Shown here piece by piece: positions 1 through 7,414 of a stretch of DNA of 23,147 bases; position 1 is the stretch's first letter, and each line of letters opens with the position of its first letter. A program made the translations under genes and the position numbers. Below the pieces are notes generated by a model that was not told where the DNA came from, did no database searches, and worked only from the letters and a program-made list of their open reading frames with translations. The DNA lies in contig CAXDTK010000052.1 of assembly GCA_963992225.1 (NCBI GenBank), forward strand, positions 1 through 23,147, read 5' to 3'. The stretch is from Pelomonas sp963992225 (GTDB taxonomy: Bacteria > Pseudomonadota > Gammaproteobacteria > Burkholderiales > Burkholderiaceae_C).

Positions 1-1087
1 CGCCAAAGCGCTGCGCCAGGGCCTGCGCGGCGGCCAGGCGGTCGCTCTGCACACTGGCGCCGTCCCGGCCCAGCAGGCGGGCGGCTTCCAGCGGATGCGG
101 CGTCAGCAGCGTGGTGCCGGCAGCGCGTGCTCGCAGTGCCGCCTGCAACGCCGGGTCGGCCGCCACGGCGTTCAACGCGTCGGCATCCAGCACTAGGCGC
201 GGCAGCCGCTGCAGCAGCGTGGGCAGCAGGGCGGCGATGGCCGCCCCGCCGCCGCAGCCGACGACGCCGACGGCCTGGGGCAACGCATCAGCCGTGCCGC
301 GCATCAGCTCGGGCCAGGCCGGGTCGGCCGGCTCGCCCGCGGGCTGGCCCGGCAGGTCGAGGTAGACCCGGCCGGCGCCCCCGGCCAGGGCCGCCCGCCC
401 CGCCAGTCGGGCGGCGCCCTGCATGCCGGCCGCGCCGCCCACCACCAGCACCTGGCCATGGCTGCCCTTGTGGCTGGTCAGGCCCCGCGGTGGCGGTGGC
501 GACGGGCCCAGCAGATCGACCGTCGGCGCCTCGTCCGCCGCGATGCCCAGGTCGTCGAACCAGATCCGCCCCGCATGCGCGCGGCCTTCGCCCGTGAACA
601 GGCCGGGCTTGAGCGTCAGCAGTGTCAGCGTGTGGTCGGCGCGGACGGCGCGCGCACCGGCGGGCTGGCCGGTGTCGGCCAGCAGGCCGCTGGGCAGGTC
701 GACCGCCAGGATGGGCGCGCCGCAGGCCTGCATCGCATCGATGGCGGCCAGCATCTCCTGCGACGGCGCGCGGTTCAGCCCCAGGCCCAGCAGCGCGTCG
801 ATGACGAGGGCGGGGTCGCCGGGGGCGTCGTGACCGACATGCACCGGCACGCCCGCCTCGGTCAGGCGCTGCGCCGCGACATGGCCGTCGCCGCCGTTGT
901 TGCCCGGTCCGCAGACCACCCAGACCGGGCCGCTGCCGCGCCGCAGCGCCAGGGCCAGCTTGGCGACCGCCAGGCCCGCGCGGGCCATCAGGTCGGGCGC
1001 GTGGACAAGGGCGCGGGCCTCGATGCGCCGGCTGGCGGCGACGTCGAAGAGCGGCAACGTGGCGGTGGTGGGCAGCAGGGCGCGCAT
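1..1087 (-). CDS. nnr: Bifunctional NAD(P)H-hydrate epimerase / ADP-dependent NAD(P)H-hydrate dehydratase, cut by the left edge
   Basis: This enzyme repairs hydrated NADH and NADPH: the N-terminal epimerase (NnrE) interconverts R and S hydrates, and the C-terminal dehydratase (NnrD) restores the cofactor using ADP. Reading the minus strand from ATG at 1087 gives about 362 residues, open to the window edge. The NnrE half shows GPGNNGGDG (residues 60-68) and VDLPSGLLADTG, followed by the usual AD.T.T....K.G stretch. The NnrD half shows SHKGSHGQVLVVGG (about 203-216), VVGCGGG, LVLDADALN and TPHPLEAARLLG. Full-length fusions are roughly 480-500 residues, so about a quarter of the protein, including the late NnrD nucleotide-binding part, lies outside the window. 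The start lies 10 bp after the stop of the upstream oxidoreductase, so the two are probably co-transcribed. No strong Shine-Dalgarno is visible, which fits translational coupling. Confidence 0.93.
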   Translation of the reverse strand, partial: MRALLPTTATLPLFDVAASRRIEARALVHAPDLMARAGLAVAKLALALRRGSGPVWVVCGPGNNGGDGHVAAQRLTEAGVPVHVGHDAPGDPALVIDALLGLGLNRAPSQEMLAAIDAMQACGAPILAVDLPSGLLADTGQPAGARAVRADHTLTLLTLKPGLFTGEGRAHAGRIWFDDLGIAADEAPTVDLLGPSPPPPRGLTSHKGSHGQVLVVGGAAGMQGAARLAGRAALAGGAGRVYLDLPGQPAGEPADPAWPELMRGTADALPQAVGVVGCGGGAAIAALLPTLLQRLPRLVLDADALNAVAADPALQAALRARAAGTTLLTPHPLEAARLLGRDGASVQSDRLAAAQALAQRFG

Positions 1088-1097
1088 GCCCGCAAGC

Positions 1098-2354
1098 TTA
1101 GGCCAGGCGCTGCGGGCCGAGCGCGCCGATGTCCACGTCCGATGCCAGCCCCGCGAACTGCCGGGCCAGCGCCAGCGCGCCGCCACAGGCCGGCCCCCAG
1201 CCCAGGCCGCCGGGCGACAGGTTCAGCCAGACGCCCGGCATGCCGCTGGCGCCCAGCACCGGCAGGCCGTCCGCCGCCAGGGCGCGCCGGCTCTGGCCCT
1301 GCTGCAGCTGCTGGTGGAGCACCGCGCCCGGGAACCAATGCTGCAGCCCGCGGTGCAGGGCCTCGTAGTCGGGCTGGGCGCGGCCACCCGCGGCAGTGAT
1401 GGCCAGCCCGCCGCTGATGCGCACGCGCTGGCCGATGCGGGCGATGGCCAGCCCCAGCGTCGGGTCGAACCAGCCGGCCTGCGGCCCCAGTTCCGGATGG
1501 GCCTCGATCACGCGCAGCGGCGCGGTCACCGAGGTCTCGTGCTGCGCCGCGAGGGGCAGCCGCTGCCCGCACAGGGGCCCGGCCTCCAGGCCGTTGCACA
1601 GCACGACGGCGTCGAAGCGCTCGTCCTGCGGGCCCGGCGGCTGGGGCAGGGTGTCGCCGGCGTCGCGTTCGCCGCCGGGGGCGCGCGTCGGGGCGTCGGG
1701 CGGCGCGGTGTATTCATGCCGTACCCGCAGGCCGGCACCGTCGACCGAGAGGGCGGCGACCGTGGTGTGGAAACGGAACCCCACGCCCATCCGGCGCGCC
1801 CGCTGCCGCAGTTGCTGCGCGAACAGTCGCGCGTTGCCGGTGCCGCCCCGAGCGAAGGCGAGGGCGGCGGCCAGCGGGGTTTCGGCACCCAGCCCCGGCT
1901 CGCGCCGCCGGGCCGCACTGCCATCCAGCAGCTCGACCTGCAGGCCCAGGCCGCGCCAGCCCTCCAGCCGGGCCTCGGCCGCGGCGGCATGGCGGGCCTC
2001 CGGCAGCGCCACCAGCAGCCCGGTGGCCGCCTCGTCGTCCAGGCCCAGATCGTGGCGCAGCGCGTCGACGCGTTCGATGCCCAGCAGGCTCAGGGCGGTC
2101 AGCGCGGCACCGGCGCCGTCGTCCTGTCGGCCGGCGCGCCAGCGGCGCCAGCGCCAGCCCAGCGGGGCGGCGGCGGACGCGGTCTGCAGGCCCGGCGCGA
2201 AGGGCGCCAGCAGTGCATTGGCGGCGAAGCTGGCCTGCTCCGCCACACTGCCGCAGCGCTCGAACACCTGCACCTCCAGGCCCAGCACGGCCAGCTCGTA
2301 GGCCGTCGCGACACCGGCGATGCCGGCGCCGACCACCGCGACGCGGCGGCTCAC
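1098..2354 (-). CDS. FAD-dependent oxidoreductase, DAO/DadA-like family
   Basis: A 418-residue flavoprotein of the D-amino acid oxidase/dehydrogenase fold; the substrate cannot be told from sequence. The dinucleotide-binding motif GAGIAG is at residues 9-14, with the ribose-binding acidic residue E32 at the end of the second strand. ANALLAPFAPG follows, as in DadA-type enzymes, then a late VVLCNG strand. The C-terminal FAD-contacting segment LPVLGASG...LNLSPGGLGWGPACGG resembles DadA, but the conserved W.G.RP before it is replaced by QSRRAL, so D-amino acid dehydrogenase activity should not be assumed. The start is GTG at 2352-2354, supported by AGGGGA about 5 nt upstream. The nnr gene follows after 10 bp. 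The gene diverges from rpsB. Confidence 0.85.
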   Translation of the reverse strand: MSRRVAVVGAGIAGVATAYELAVLGLEVQVFERCGSVAEQASFAANALLAPFAPGLQTASAAAPLGWRWRRWRAGRQDDGAGAALTALSLLGIERVDALRHDLGLDDEAATGLLVALPEARHAAAAEARLEGWRGLGLQVELLDGSAARRREPGLGAETPLAAALAFARGGTGNARLFAQQLRQRARRMGVGFRFHTTVAALSVDGAGLRVRHEYTAPPDAPTRAPGGERDAGDTLPQPPGPQDERFDAVVLCNGLEAGPLCGQRLPLAAQHETSVTAPLRVIEAHPELGPQAGWFDPTLGLAIARIGQRVRISGGLAITAAGGRAQPDYEALHRGLQHWFPGAVLHQQLQQGQSRRALAADGLPVLGASGMPGVWLNLSPGGLGWGPACGGALALARQFAGLASDVDIGALGPQRLA

Positions 2355-2414
2355 GCGGTCCCCTGGTGCGGCTGGGTTCGGGCGGACGGGCAGGCAGCCG
2401 CGGCGCGGGGTCGG

Positions 2415-2449
2415 CGGGAAAGGGGCATGGGTTTGTGTATACTCTGCGG
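2415..2449 (+). promoter_or_regulatory. Candidate rpsB promoter
   Basis: TATACT at 2438-2443 matches a sigma-70 -10 box at five of six positions and is the best such site in the 317-bp gap between the divergent oxidoreductase and rpsB. No good -35 is present: the hexamer 17 bp upstream is CGGGAA. Transcription would start near 2450 and give a leader of about 220 nt. The -10 sits in a GTATAC palindrome (2437-2442), so the minus strand also reads TATACA there. The promoter call is inference from sequence only. Confidence 0.45.
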
Positions 2450-2671
2450 GTTTTGCCGGAGGGGCTGCGCCATGGTGGCGTCGTCAACGTCGGCAAAACG
2501 GTTGTGAGGGGTGTCGGCCGAGGACTCGGCGCGGCACTCGTCGCAACAAATCGCAAACCGGCCACCAAAGGTGTTGTGTTCGCGGCCTGATTTCGCTTGA
2601 GAAACAAGCGTTTCCAGATGCTGCAACGCAATTCGGGCCGGATTTTAGACACAACCTTCGGAGCAAGACCC
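2450..2671 (+). promoter_or_regulatory. Structured 5' leader of rpsB-tsf, candidate S2 autoregulatory region
   Basis: About 220 nt between the candidate promoter and the rpsB start, with no gene of its own. It contains a perfect 9-bp inverted repeat, GTTTTGCCG (2450-2458) with CGGCAAAAC (2491-2499), enclosing a smaller hairpin CGCCA/TGGCG (2468-2472 and 2476-2480). Next comes GCCGA/TCGGC (2517-2521 and 2526-2530). Nearer the gene are two hairpins that cannot both form: CGCTTG/CAAGCG (2594-2599 and 2605-2610) and GAAAC/GTTTC (2601-2605 and 2610-2614). In E. coli, S2 represses its own operon through the rpsB leader; that this leader acts the same way is inference. The ribosome-binding GGAG is at 2660-2663. 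Confidence 0.45.
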
Positions 2672-3418
2672 ATGTCTGTCACGATGCGCGAGATGCTGGA
2701 AGCCGGCGTCCATTTCGGCCACCAAACCCGCTTCTGGAATCCCAAGATGGCCCCGTATATCTACGGCCATCGCAACAAGATCCACATCATCAACCTCGAG
2801 AAGACGCTGCCCGCGTTCAACGATGCGATGAAGTTCGTGCGCTCGCTCGCTGCCAAGCGCGGCACGATCCTGATGATCGGCACCAAGCGCCAGGCTCGCG
2901 AGTTCATCGCCGCCGAAGCGCAGCGCGCCGGCATGCCCTACGTCGACTCGCGCTGGCTGGGCGGCATGATGACCAACTTCAAGACGGTCAAGGCCTCGCT
3001 GAAGAACCTCAAGGACATGCAGGCCCAGATCGAGGCCGGCACGCAGCCCGCCATCAAGAAGGAAGCCCTGCTGTTCCAGCGCGACATCGCCAAGCTGGAG
3101 AAGAACATCGGCGGCATCCAGGACATGACCGCGCTGCCTGACGCCATCTTCGTCATCGACGTCGGCTACCACAAGATCGCCGTCGCCGAGGCCAAGAAGC
3201 TGGGCATCCCGGTCATCGGCGTGGTCGACACCAACCACTCGCCCGAAGGCATCGACTACGTCATCCCCGGCAACGACGACTCCGCCAAGGCCGTGGCGCT
3301 GTACGCCCGTGCCGTGGCCGACGCCGTGCTGGAAGGCAAGGCCAACGCCACCAACGAAGTGCTGGCCGCCGTGGCGCCCGCTGGCGACGAGTTCGTCGAG
3401 GTTTCCGAAGAGGCCTGA
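2672..3418 (+). CDS. rpsB: 30S ribosomal protein S2
   Basis: S2 joins the small subunit late and is needed for S1 binding. The 248-residue product begins MSVTMREMLEAGVHFGHQTR, the classic S2 N-terminus, and keeps FWNPKM..YIYG.RN.IHIINLEKT, GTKRQA, RWLGGMMTNF and the C-terminal PVIGVVDTNHSPEGIDYVIPGNDD block. E. coli S2 is 241 residues. The ATG at 2672 is chosen because GGAG lies 8 nt upstream; the frame is open back to TTG at 2597, but that extension has no ribosome-binding site and is absent from the family. It is the first gene of a translation-factor operon with tsf 70 bp downstream. Confidence 0.98.
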   Translation: MSVTMREMLEAGVHFGHQTRFWNPKMAPYIYGHRNKIHIINLEKTLPAFNDAMKFVRSLAAKRGTILMIGTKRQAREFIAAEAQRAGMPYVDSRWLGGMMTNFKTVKASLKNLKDMQAQIEAGTQPAIKKEALLFQRDIAKLEKNIGGIQDMTALPDAIFVIDVGYHKIAVAEAKKLGIPVIGVVDTNHSPEGIDYVIPGNDDSAKAVALYARAVADAVLEGKANATNEVLAAVAPAGDEFVEVSEEA

Positions 3419-3440
3419 AGCCCCTTCGACCCTGCATCTG

Positions 3441-3466
3441 AAAGGGGCCGCGAGGCCCCTTTTGCC
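3441..3466 (+). terminator. Attenuator hairpin between rpsB and tsf
   Basis: AAAGGGGCC (3441-3449) pairs perfectly with GGCCCCTTT (3454-3462) around a GCGA tetraloop. The descending arm ends in only four T residues before G, so termination is probably partial. An attenuator here would make S2 and EF-Ts levels differ while keeping one transcript, as is known for the E. coli rpsB-tsf operon. Confidence 0.7.
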
Positions 3467-3488
3467 AACAGAAATCTGGAGAAGAGTA

Positions 3489-4382
3489 ATGGCTGCTATC
3501 ACTGCAAGCATGGTGGGCGAACTGCGCGCCCGCACCGACGCCCCGATGATGGAGTGCAAGAAGGCGCTGACCGAGGCCGACGGCGACATGAGCCGTGCCG
3601 AGGAGATCCTGCGCGTCAAGCTGGGCAACAAGGCCGGCAAGGCCGCGTCGCGCATCACCGCCGAGGGCGTGGTGTCGTCGGCCGTCGTGGGTGGCAATGG
3701 CGCGCTGATCGAAGTCAACTGCGAAACCGACTTCGTGTCCAAGAACGACGCCTTCCTGGCCTTCGTCGGCGCGCTGGCCGGCCTGGTGGCCGAGCACAAC
3801 CCGGCCGACGTGGCCGCGCTGTCGGCCCTGCCGCTGTCGCAGGAAGGCTTCGGCCCGACCGTGGAAGACGTGCGCAAGGGCCTGATCGGCAAGATCGGCG
3901 AGAACATGGCCATCCGCCGCTTCCAGCGCTACAGCGGCAGCAAGCTGGCCACCTACCTGCACGGCACCCGCATCGGCGTGGTCGTCGAGTTCGAGGGTGA
4001 CGACGTCGCCGCCAAGGACGTGGCCATGCACATCGCCGCCATGAAGCCGGCCGCGCTGTCGAGCGCCGACGTGCCGGCCGAACTGGTCGAGAAGGAGCGC
4101 AAGATCGCCACCGAGAAGGCGGCCGAATCCGGCAAGCCGGCCGACATCGTCGCCAAGATGGTCGAGGGTTCGGTGCAGAAGTTCCTGAAGGAAGTCAGCC
4201 TGCTGGACCAGGTCTTCGTGAAGGCCGCCGACGGCAAGCAGACCGTCGCGGCCTACCTGAAGTCCGCCAACACCACGATCAAGGGCTTCACGCTCTACGT
4301 CGTGGGCGAGGGCATCGAGAAGAAGGTCGACGACTTCGCGGCCGAAGTCGCCGCGCAGGTGGCGGCTGCAAAGGGTCAGTAA
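3489..4382 (+). CDS. tsf: Translation elongation factor Ts
   Basis: EF-Ts is the nucleotide exchange factor for EF-Tu in the cytoplasm. The 297-residue protein has the N-terminal UBA-like domain with VGELRARTDAPMMECKKAL, then EILRVKLGNKAGKAASR, then the core with NCETDFVSKNDAF, where the TDF residues contact the EF-Tu nucleotide site, and a C-terminal module with the usual DQ.FVK segment. E. coli EF-Ts is 283 residues. The ATG at 3489 is supported by GGAGAAG 5-10 nt upstream. It is separated from rpsB by an attenuator-like hairpin and followed by a stronger terminator-like hairpin. Confidence 0.98.
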   Translation: MAAITASMVGELRARTDAPMMECKKALTEADGDMSRAEEILRVKLGNKAGKAASRITAEGVVSSAVVGGNGALIEVNCETDFVSKNDAFLAFVGALAGLVAEHNPADVAALSALPLSQEGFGPTVEDVRKGLIGKIGENMAIRRFQRYSGSKLATYLHGTRIGVVVEFEGDDVAAKDVAMHIAAMKPAALSSADVPAELVEKERKIATEKAAESGKPADIVAKMVEGSVQKFLKEVSLLDQVFVKAADGKQTVAAYLKSANTTIKGFTLYVVGEGIEKKVDDFAAEVAAQVAAAKGQ

Positions 4383-4398
4383 AGACTCTTGCAACAGG

Positions 4399-4429
4399 AA
4401 AGGGCGCCAAGTTGGCGCCCTTTAAACTT
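4399..4429 (+). terminator. Terminator-like hairpin after tsf
   Basis: AAAGGGCGCC (4399-4408) pairs perfectly with GGCGCCCTTT (4414-4423) around an AAGTT loop, followed by an interrupted T-run (TTTAAACTT). It lies 17 bp after the tsf stop and 44 bp before pyrH. The stem is stable but the U-tract is weak, so some readthrough into pyrH is likely. Confidence 0.7.
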
Positions 4430-4466
4430 CCGGGCCACCCCGGCCCCCCCGAATTCTGAGGACACC

Positions 4467-5177
4467 ATGCCCGCGTACAAGCGCATCCTGCTCAAACTCT
4501 CCGGCGAAGCCCTGATGGGCGACGACGCCTATGGCATCAACCGCGCGACCATCGTGCGCATGGTGCAGGAGGTGCGGGAGGTGACGCAGATGGGCGTCGA
4601 GGTGGCCGTGGTCATCGGCGGCGGCAACATCTTCCGCGGCGTGGCGGGCGGCTCGGTCGGCATGGACCGGGCGACGGCCGACTACATGGGCATGCTGGCC
4701 ACGGTCATGAATTCGCTGGCCCTGGCCGACACGATGCGCCAGGAGGGCATGACCGCCCGGGTGATGTCGGCCATCGCCATCGAGCAGGTCGTCGAGCCCT
4801 ATGTGCGGCCCAAGGCGCTGCAGTACCTGGAGGAGGGCAAGGTCGTCGTGTTTGCCGCTGGCACCGGCAACCCCTTCTTCACGACCGACACGGCCGCCGC
4901 GCTGCGCGGGGCCGAGATCGGCGCCGAGATCGTGCTGAAGGCCACCAAGGTCGACGGCGTCTACACCGCCGACCCCAAGAAGGACCCGAGCGCCACGCGC
5001 TACGCGGCCATCACCTTCGACGAGGCCATCAGCCGCAACCTGCAGGTCATGGACGGCGCCGCCTTCGCGCTGTGCCGCGACCAGAAGCTGCCGATCAAGG
5101 TCTTCAGCATCTTCAAGCCCGGCTCGCTCAAGCGCGTGGTGCAGGGCGAGGACGAAGGCACGCTGGTCCACGTCTAA
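4467..5177 (+). CDS. pyrH: Uridylate (UMP) kinase
   Basis: PyrH phosphorylates UMP to UDP with ATP in pyrimidine synthesis, acting as a hexamer of the amino acid kinase fold. The 236-residue product starts MPAYKRILLKLSGEAL and keeps VVIGGGNIFRG (phosphate and UMP binding), MATVMN-like GMLATVMNSLALAD, FAAGTGNPFFTTDTAAALR and VLKATKVDGVYTADP. E. coli PyrH is 241 residues. The ATG at 4467 has TGAGGA about 6 nt upstream. The gene continues the rpsB-tsf-pyrH-frr arrangement, behind the terminator-like hairpin after tsf. Only 67 bp separate it from frr. Confidence 0.98.
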   Translation: MPAYKRILLKLSGEALMGDDAYGINRATIVRMVQEVREVTQMGVEVAVVIGGGNIFRGVAGGSVGMDRATADYMGMLATVMNSLALADTMRQEGMTARVMSAIAIEQVVEPYVRPKALQYLEEGKVVVFAAGTGNPFFTTDTAAALRGAEIGAEIVLKATKVDGVYTADPKKDPSATRYAAITFDEAISRNLQVMDGAAFALCRDQKLPIKVFSIFKPGSLKRVVQGEDEGTLVHV

Positions 5178-5244
5178 AGTCCGTTTCGGGGCCCGGCCGC
5201 CGCCTGCGTGGCGCCCGGCACCGCAAAAACAATAGGTATCGATC

Positions 5245-5805
5245 ATGAGCATTGCTGACATCAAGAAGAACGCCGAAGCCAAGATGGCCAAGTCGGTCGA
5301 GGCGTTGAAGAACGAACTGCACAAGATCCGCACCGGCCGCGCGCACCCCGGCCTGCTGGACCAGGTGAGCGTCGACTACTACGGCTCCATGGTGCCCATC
5401 TCGCAGGTGGCCAACGTGACGCTGCTGGACGCCCGCACCATCTCCGTCCAGCCCTGGGAAAAGGGCATGGGCGCCAAGATCGAGAAGGCCATCCGCGAGA
5501 GCGATCTGGGCCTGAACCCGGCCAGCCAGGGCGACCTGATCCGCGTGCCGATGCCGCCGCTGACCGAGGAGCGCCGCCGCGACCTGACCAAGGTCGTGCG
5601 CAACGCCGGTGAAGACGCCAAGGTGGCGGTGCGCAACCTGCGCCGCGATGCCAACGAGCAGGCCAAGAAGCTGCTGAAGGACAAGGAGATCGGCGAGGAC
5701 GACGAGCGTCGCAGCCTCGACGAGGTGCAGAAGCTCACCGATCGGGTGATCGCCGAGATCGACAAGCTGATCTCGGGCAAGGAAGCCGAGATCCTGGCGG
5801 TTTGA
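5245..5805 (+). CDS. frr: Ribosome recycling factor
   Basis: RRF splits post-termination ribosomes together with EF-G. The 186-residue length matches the family (185 in E. coli). Visible hallmarks are KIRTGRAHPGLLDQVSVDYYG near the N-terminus, then QPWEK and the C-terminal helix region RRDLTKVVRNAGEDAKVAVRN (split here across helices 1 and 3 of the three-helix domain). The ATG at 5245 has TAGGTA about 8 nt upstream. The stop codon overlaps the proposed uppS start (TTGA at 5802-5805). Confidence 0.98.
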   Translation: MSIADIKKNAEAKMAKSVEALKNELHKIRTGRAHPGLLDQVSVDYYGSMVPISQVANVTLLDARTISVQPWEKGMGAKIEKAIRESDLGLNPASQGDLIRVPMPPLTEERRRDLTKVVRNAGEDAKVAVRNLRRDANEQAKKLLKDKEIGEDDERRSLDEVQKLTDRVIAEIDKLISGKEAEILAV

Positions 5806-6551
5806 GCGCCGTCCTGAGCAGGTCGGCCCCCGTGGCCACCGACCGCCCCGCGCCGCCGCGCCACGTCGCCATCGTCATGGATGGCAACGGCCGCTGGGCC
5901 AAGAAGCGCTTCCTGCCGCGCTTCTTCGGCCACAAGGCCGGCGTCGATGCGCTCGTCAAGGTGGTGCAAGCCTGCATCGACCGCAACATCGAGTACGTCA
6001 CCGTCTTCGCCTTCTCCAGCGAGAACTGGAAACGGCCCAGCGACGAGGTCTCCGGCCTGATGGGCCTGGTGCTGGCGGCCGTCAGCCGCTACCTGGCCAA
6101 GATGGGTGCCATGGGCGTGCGCATCCGCATCGTCGGGGACCGCGAGACGGTGTCCGACAAGCTGCGCAACGCCTGGAACGAGGCCGAGGGCGCTACCGCG
6201 CACAACACCAAGCTGACGCTCAACGTGGCCTTCAACTACGGCGGCCGCTGGGACATCGTGCAGGCCTGCCGCAAGGCGATCGAGGCCGGCGTGCCGGCCC
6301 ATGAGCTGACCGAGGCCCGGCTGTCGGAGTTCATGGCGATGAGCTATGCGCCCGACCCCGACCTCTTCATCCGCACCGGCGGCGAGGTGCGCATCAGCAA
6401 CTTCCTGCTCTGGCAGGCGGCGTACACCGAATTCGTGTTCTCGGACTGCCTGTGGCCCGAGTTTGGCGAGCGTGAACTGGACGCGGCCATCGCCGCCTTC
6501 CACGAGCGCGACCGCCGCTTCGGCGGCGTCAAAGACGCGCCGTCCACCTGA
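5802..6551 (+). CDS. uppS: Undecaprenyl diphosphate synthase (cis-prenyltransferase)
   Basis: UppS condenses eight IPP units onto farnesyl diphosphate to make the C55 carrier for peptidoglycan and O-antigen. With a TTG start at 5802 the product is 249 residues and overlaps the frr stop. GTG at 5832 is an alternative start that would remove ten poorly conserved residues and has AGCAGG upstream. Motifs are complete: HVAIVMDGNGRW with catalytic D27, FGHKAG, FAFSSENWKRP, FNYGGRWDI and the C-terminal DLFIRTGGEVRISNFLLWQ with the late Asp and Arg diphosphate ligands. The usual GGEQRISN is GGEVRISN here. It sits between frr and cdsA, as in most Proteobacteria. Confidence 0.95.
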   Translation: MSAVLSRSAPVATDRPAPPRHVAIVMDGNGRWAKKRFLPRFFGHKAGVDALVKVVQACIDRNIEYVTVFAFSSENWKRPSDEVSGLMGLVLAAVSRYLAKMGAMGVRIRIVGDRETVSDKLRNAWNEAEGATAHNTKLTLNVAFNYGGRWDIVQACRKAIEAGVPAHELTEARLSEFMAMSYAPDPDLFIRTGGEVRISNFLLWQAAYTEFVFSDCLWPEFGERELDAAIAAFHERDRRFGGVKDAPST

Positions 6552-6564
6552 GGCCGAGGGCCGC

Positions 6565-7401
6565 ATGCTCAAGACCCGCGTCATCACCGCCGTCCTGCTG
6601 CTGGCCGTCCTGCTGCCGGTGCTCTTCCAGGCCTCGCCCTGGCCCTTCGCCTGGGTATCCGTCGCGATGATGGGCGCGGCCGGCTGGGAATGGTCACGGC
6701 TCAACGGCCTGCCCGGCACCGGTGCCATCGCCGCCGGCGTGGCCCTGGCGCTCGCCTGCGTGTGGACGCTGCTGATCGGCGGCCTGCACGCACCGCCGGC
6801 CTGGCTCTGGTCGCTGGCCAGCCTGGTCTGGGTGCTGGGCGGCGCCTTCGCGCTGCGCGCCGGCCCGGCGGGCTGGCCGCACATCGCCCGCGGTGGCCGG
6901 CTGGCGCTGGGCGCGCTGCTGCTGTGGGGCGCCTGGCTGGCCATCGTGCAGGCCAAGGTGCTGGGCATCAACTTCATCCTGTCGGTGTTCTGCCTGGTGT
7001 GGGCGGCCGACATCGCGGCCTACTTCGGCGGCCGCGCCTTCGGTCGCCGCAAGCTCGCGCCGGCCATCAGCCCGGGCAAGAGCTGGGAGGGCGTGTGGAG
7101 CGGCCTGCTGGGCGTGCTGCTGCTGGGCTTCCTGTGGGTGCATGTCATCGACGTGCAGCTGGCCGTGGACTCGCCCAGCCTCTACACGCTGCTGGTGCAG
7201 CGCCATGGCTGGGTGTCCCTGCTGGCCCTGGTCTTCCTGGGCGCGATGAGCGTCGTCGGCGACCTGTTCGAATCCCTCGTCAAGCGCGCGGCCGGCGCCA
7301 AGGACAGCAGCAACCTGCTGCCCGGCCATGGCGGCGTGCTGGACCGCATCGACGCGTTGCTGCCGGTGTTCCCGCTGGCGCTCGCGCTGATCAGCCTCTG
7401 A
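6565..7401 (+). CDS. cdsA: Phosphatidate cytidylyltransferase (CDP-diglyceride synthase)
   Basis: CdsA makes CDP-diacylglycerol from phosphatidic acid and CTP, the branch point for membrane phospholipids. The 278-residue polytopic protein has about seven or eight hydrophobic helices. It carries the complete family signature from residue 237: SLVKRAAGAKDSSNLL then PGHGGVLDRID. The PGKSWEG motif lies before the third-to-last helix, and VWAADIAAYFGGR.FG before that. The ATG at 6565 has GAGGG 5 nt upstream and lies 13 bp after the uppS stop. The dxr start follows 13 bp after its stop, so the three are one unit. Confidence 0.97.
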   Translation: MLKTRVITAVLLLAVLLPVLFQASPWPFAWVSVAMMGAAGWEWSRLNGLPGTGAIAAGVALALACVWTLLIGGLHAPPAWLWSLASLVWVLGGAFALRAGPAGWPHIARGGRLALGALLLWGAWLAIVQAKVLGINFILSVFCLVWAADIAAYFGGRAFGRRKLAPAISPGKSWEGVWSGLLGVLLLGFLWVHVIDVQLAVDSPSLYTLLVQRHGWVSLLALVFLGAMSVVGDLFESLVKRAAGAKDSSNLLPGHGGVLDRIDALLPVFPLALALISL

Positions 7402-7414
7402 CCCTGAGTTCCCC

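Noticed and set aside
2597..2671. Possible 25-residue N-terminal extension of S2 from TTG at 2597
   Set aside because: No ribosome-binding site, absent from the S2 family, and a good GGAG precedes the ATG at 2672.
5178..5244. GC-rich segment between pyrH and frr as a terminator
   Set aside because: GCCCGGC appears as a direct rather than inverted repeat and no convincing stem with T-run forms; read as a plain spacer.
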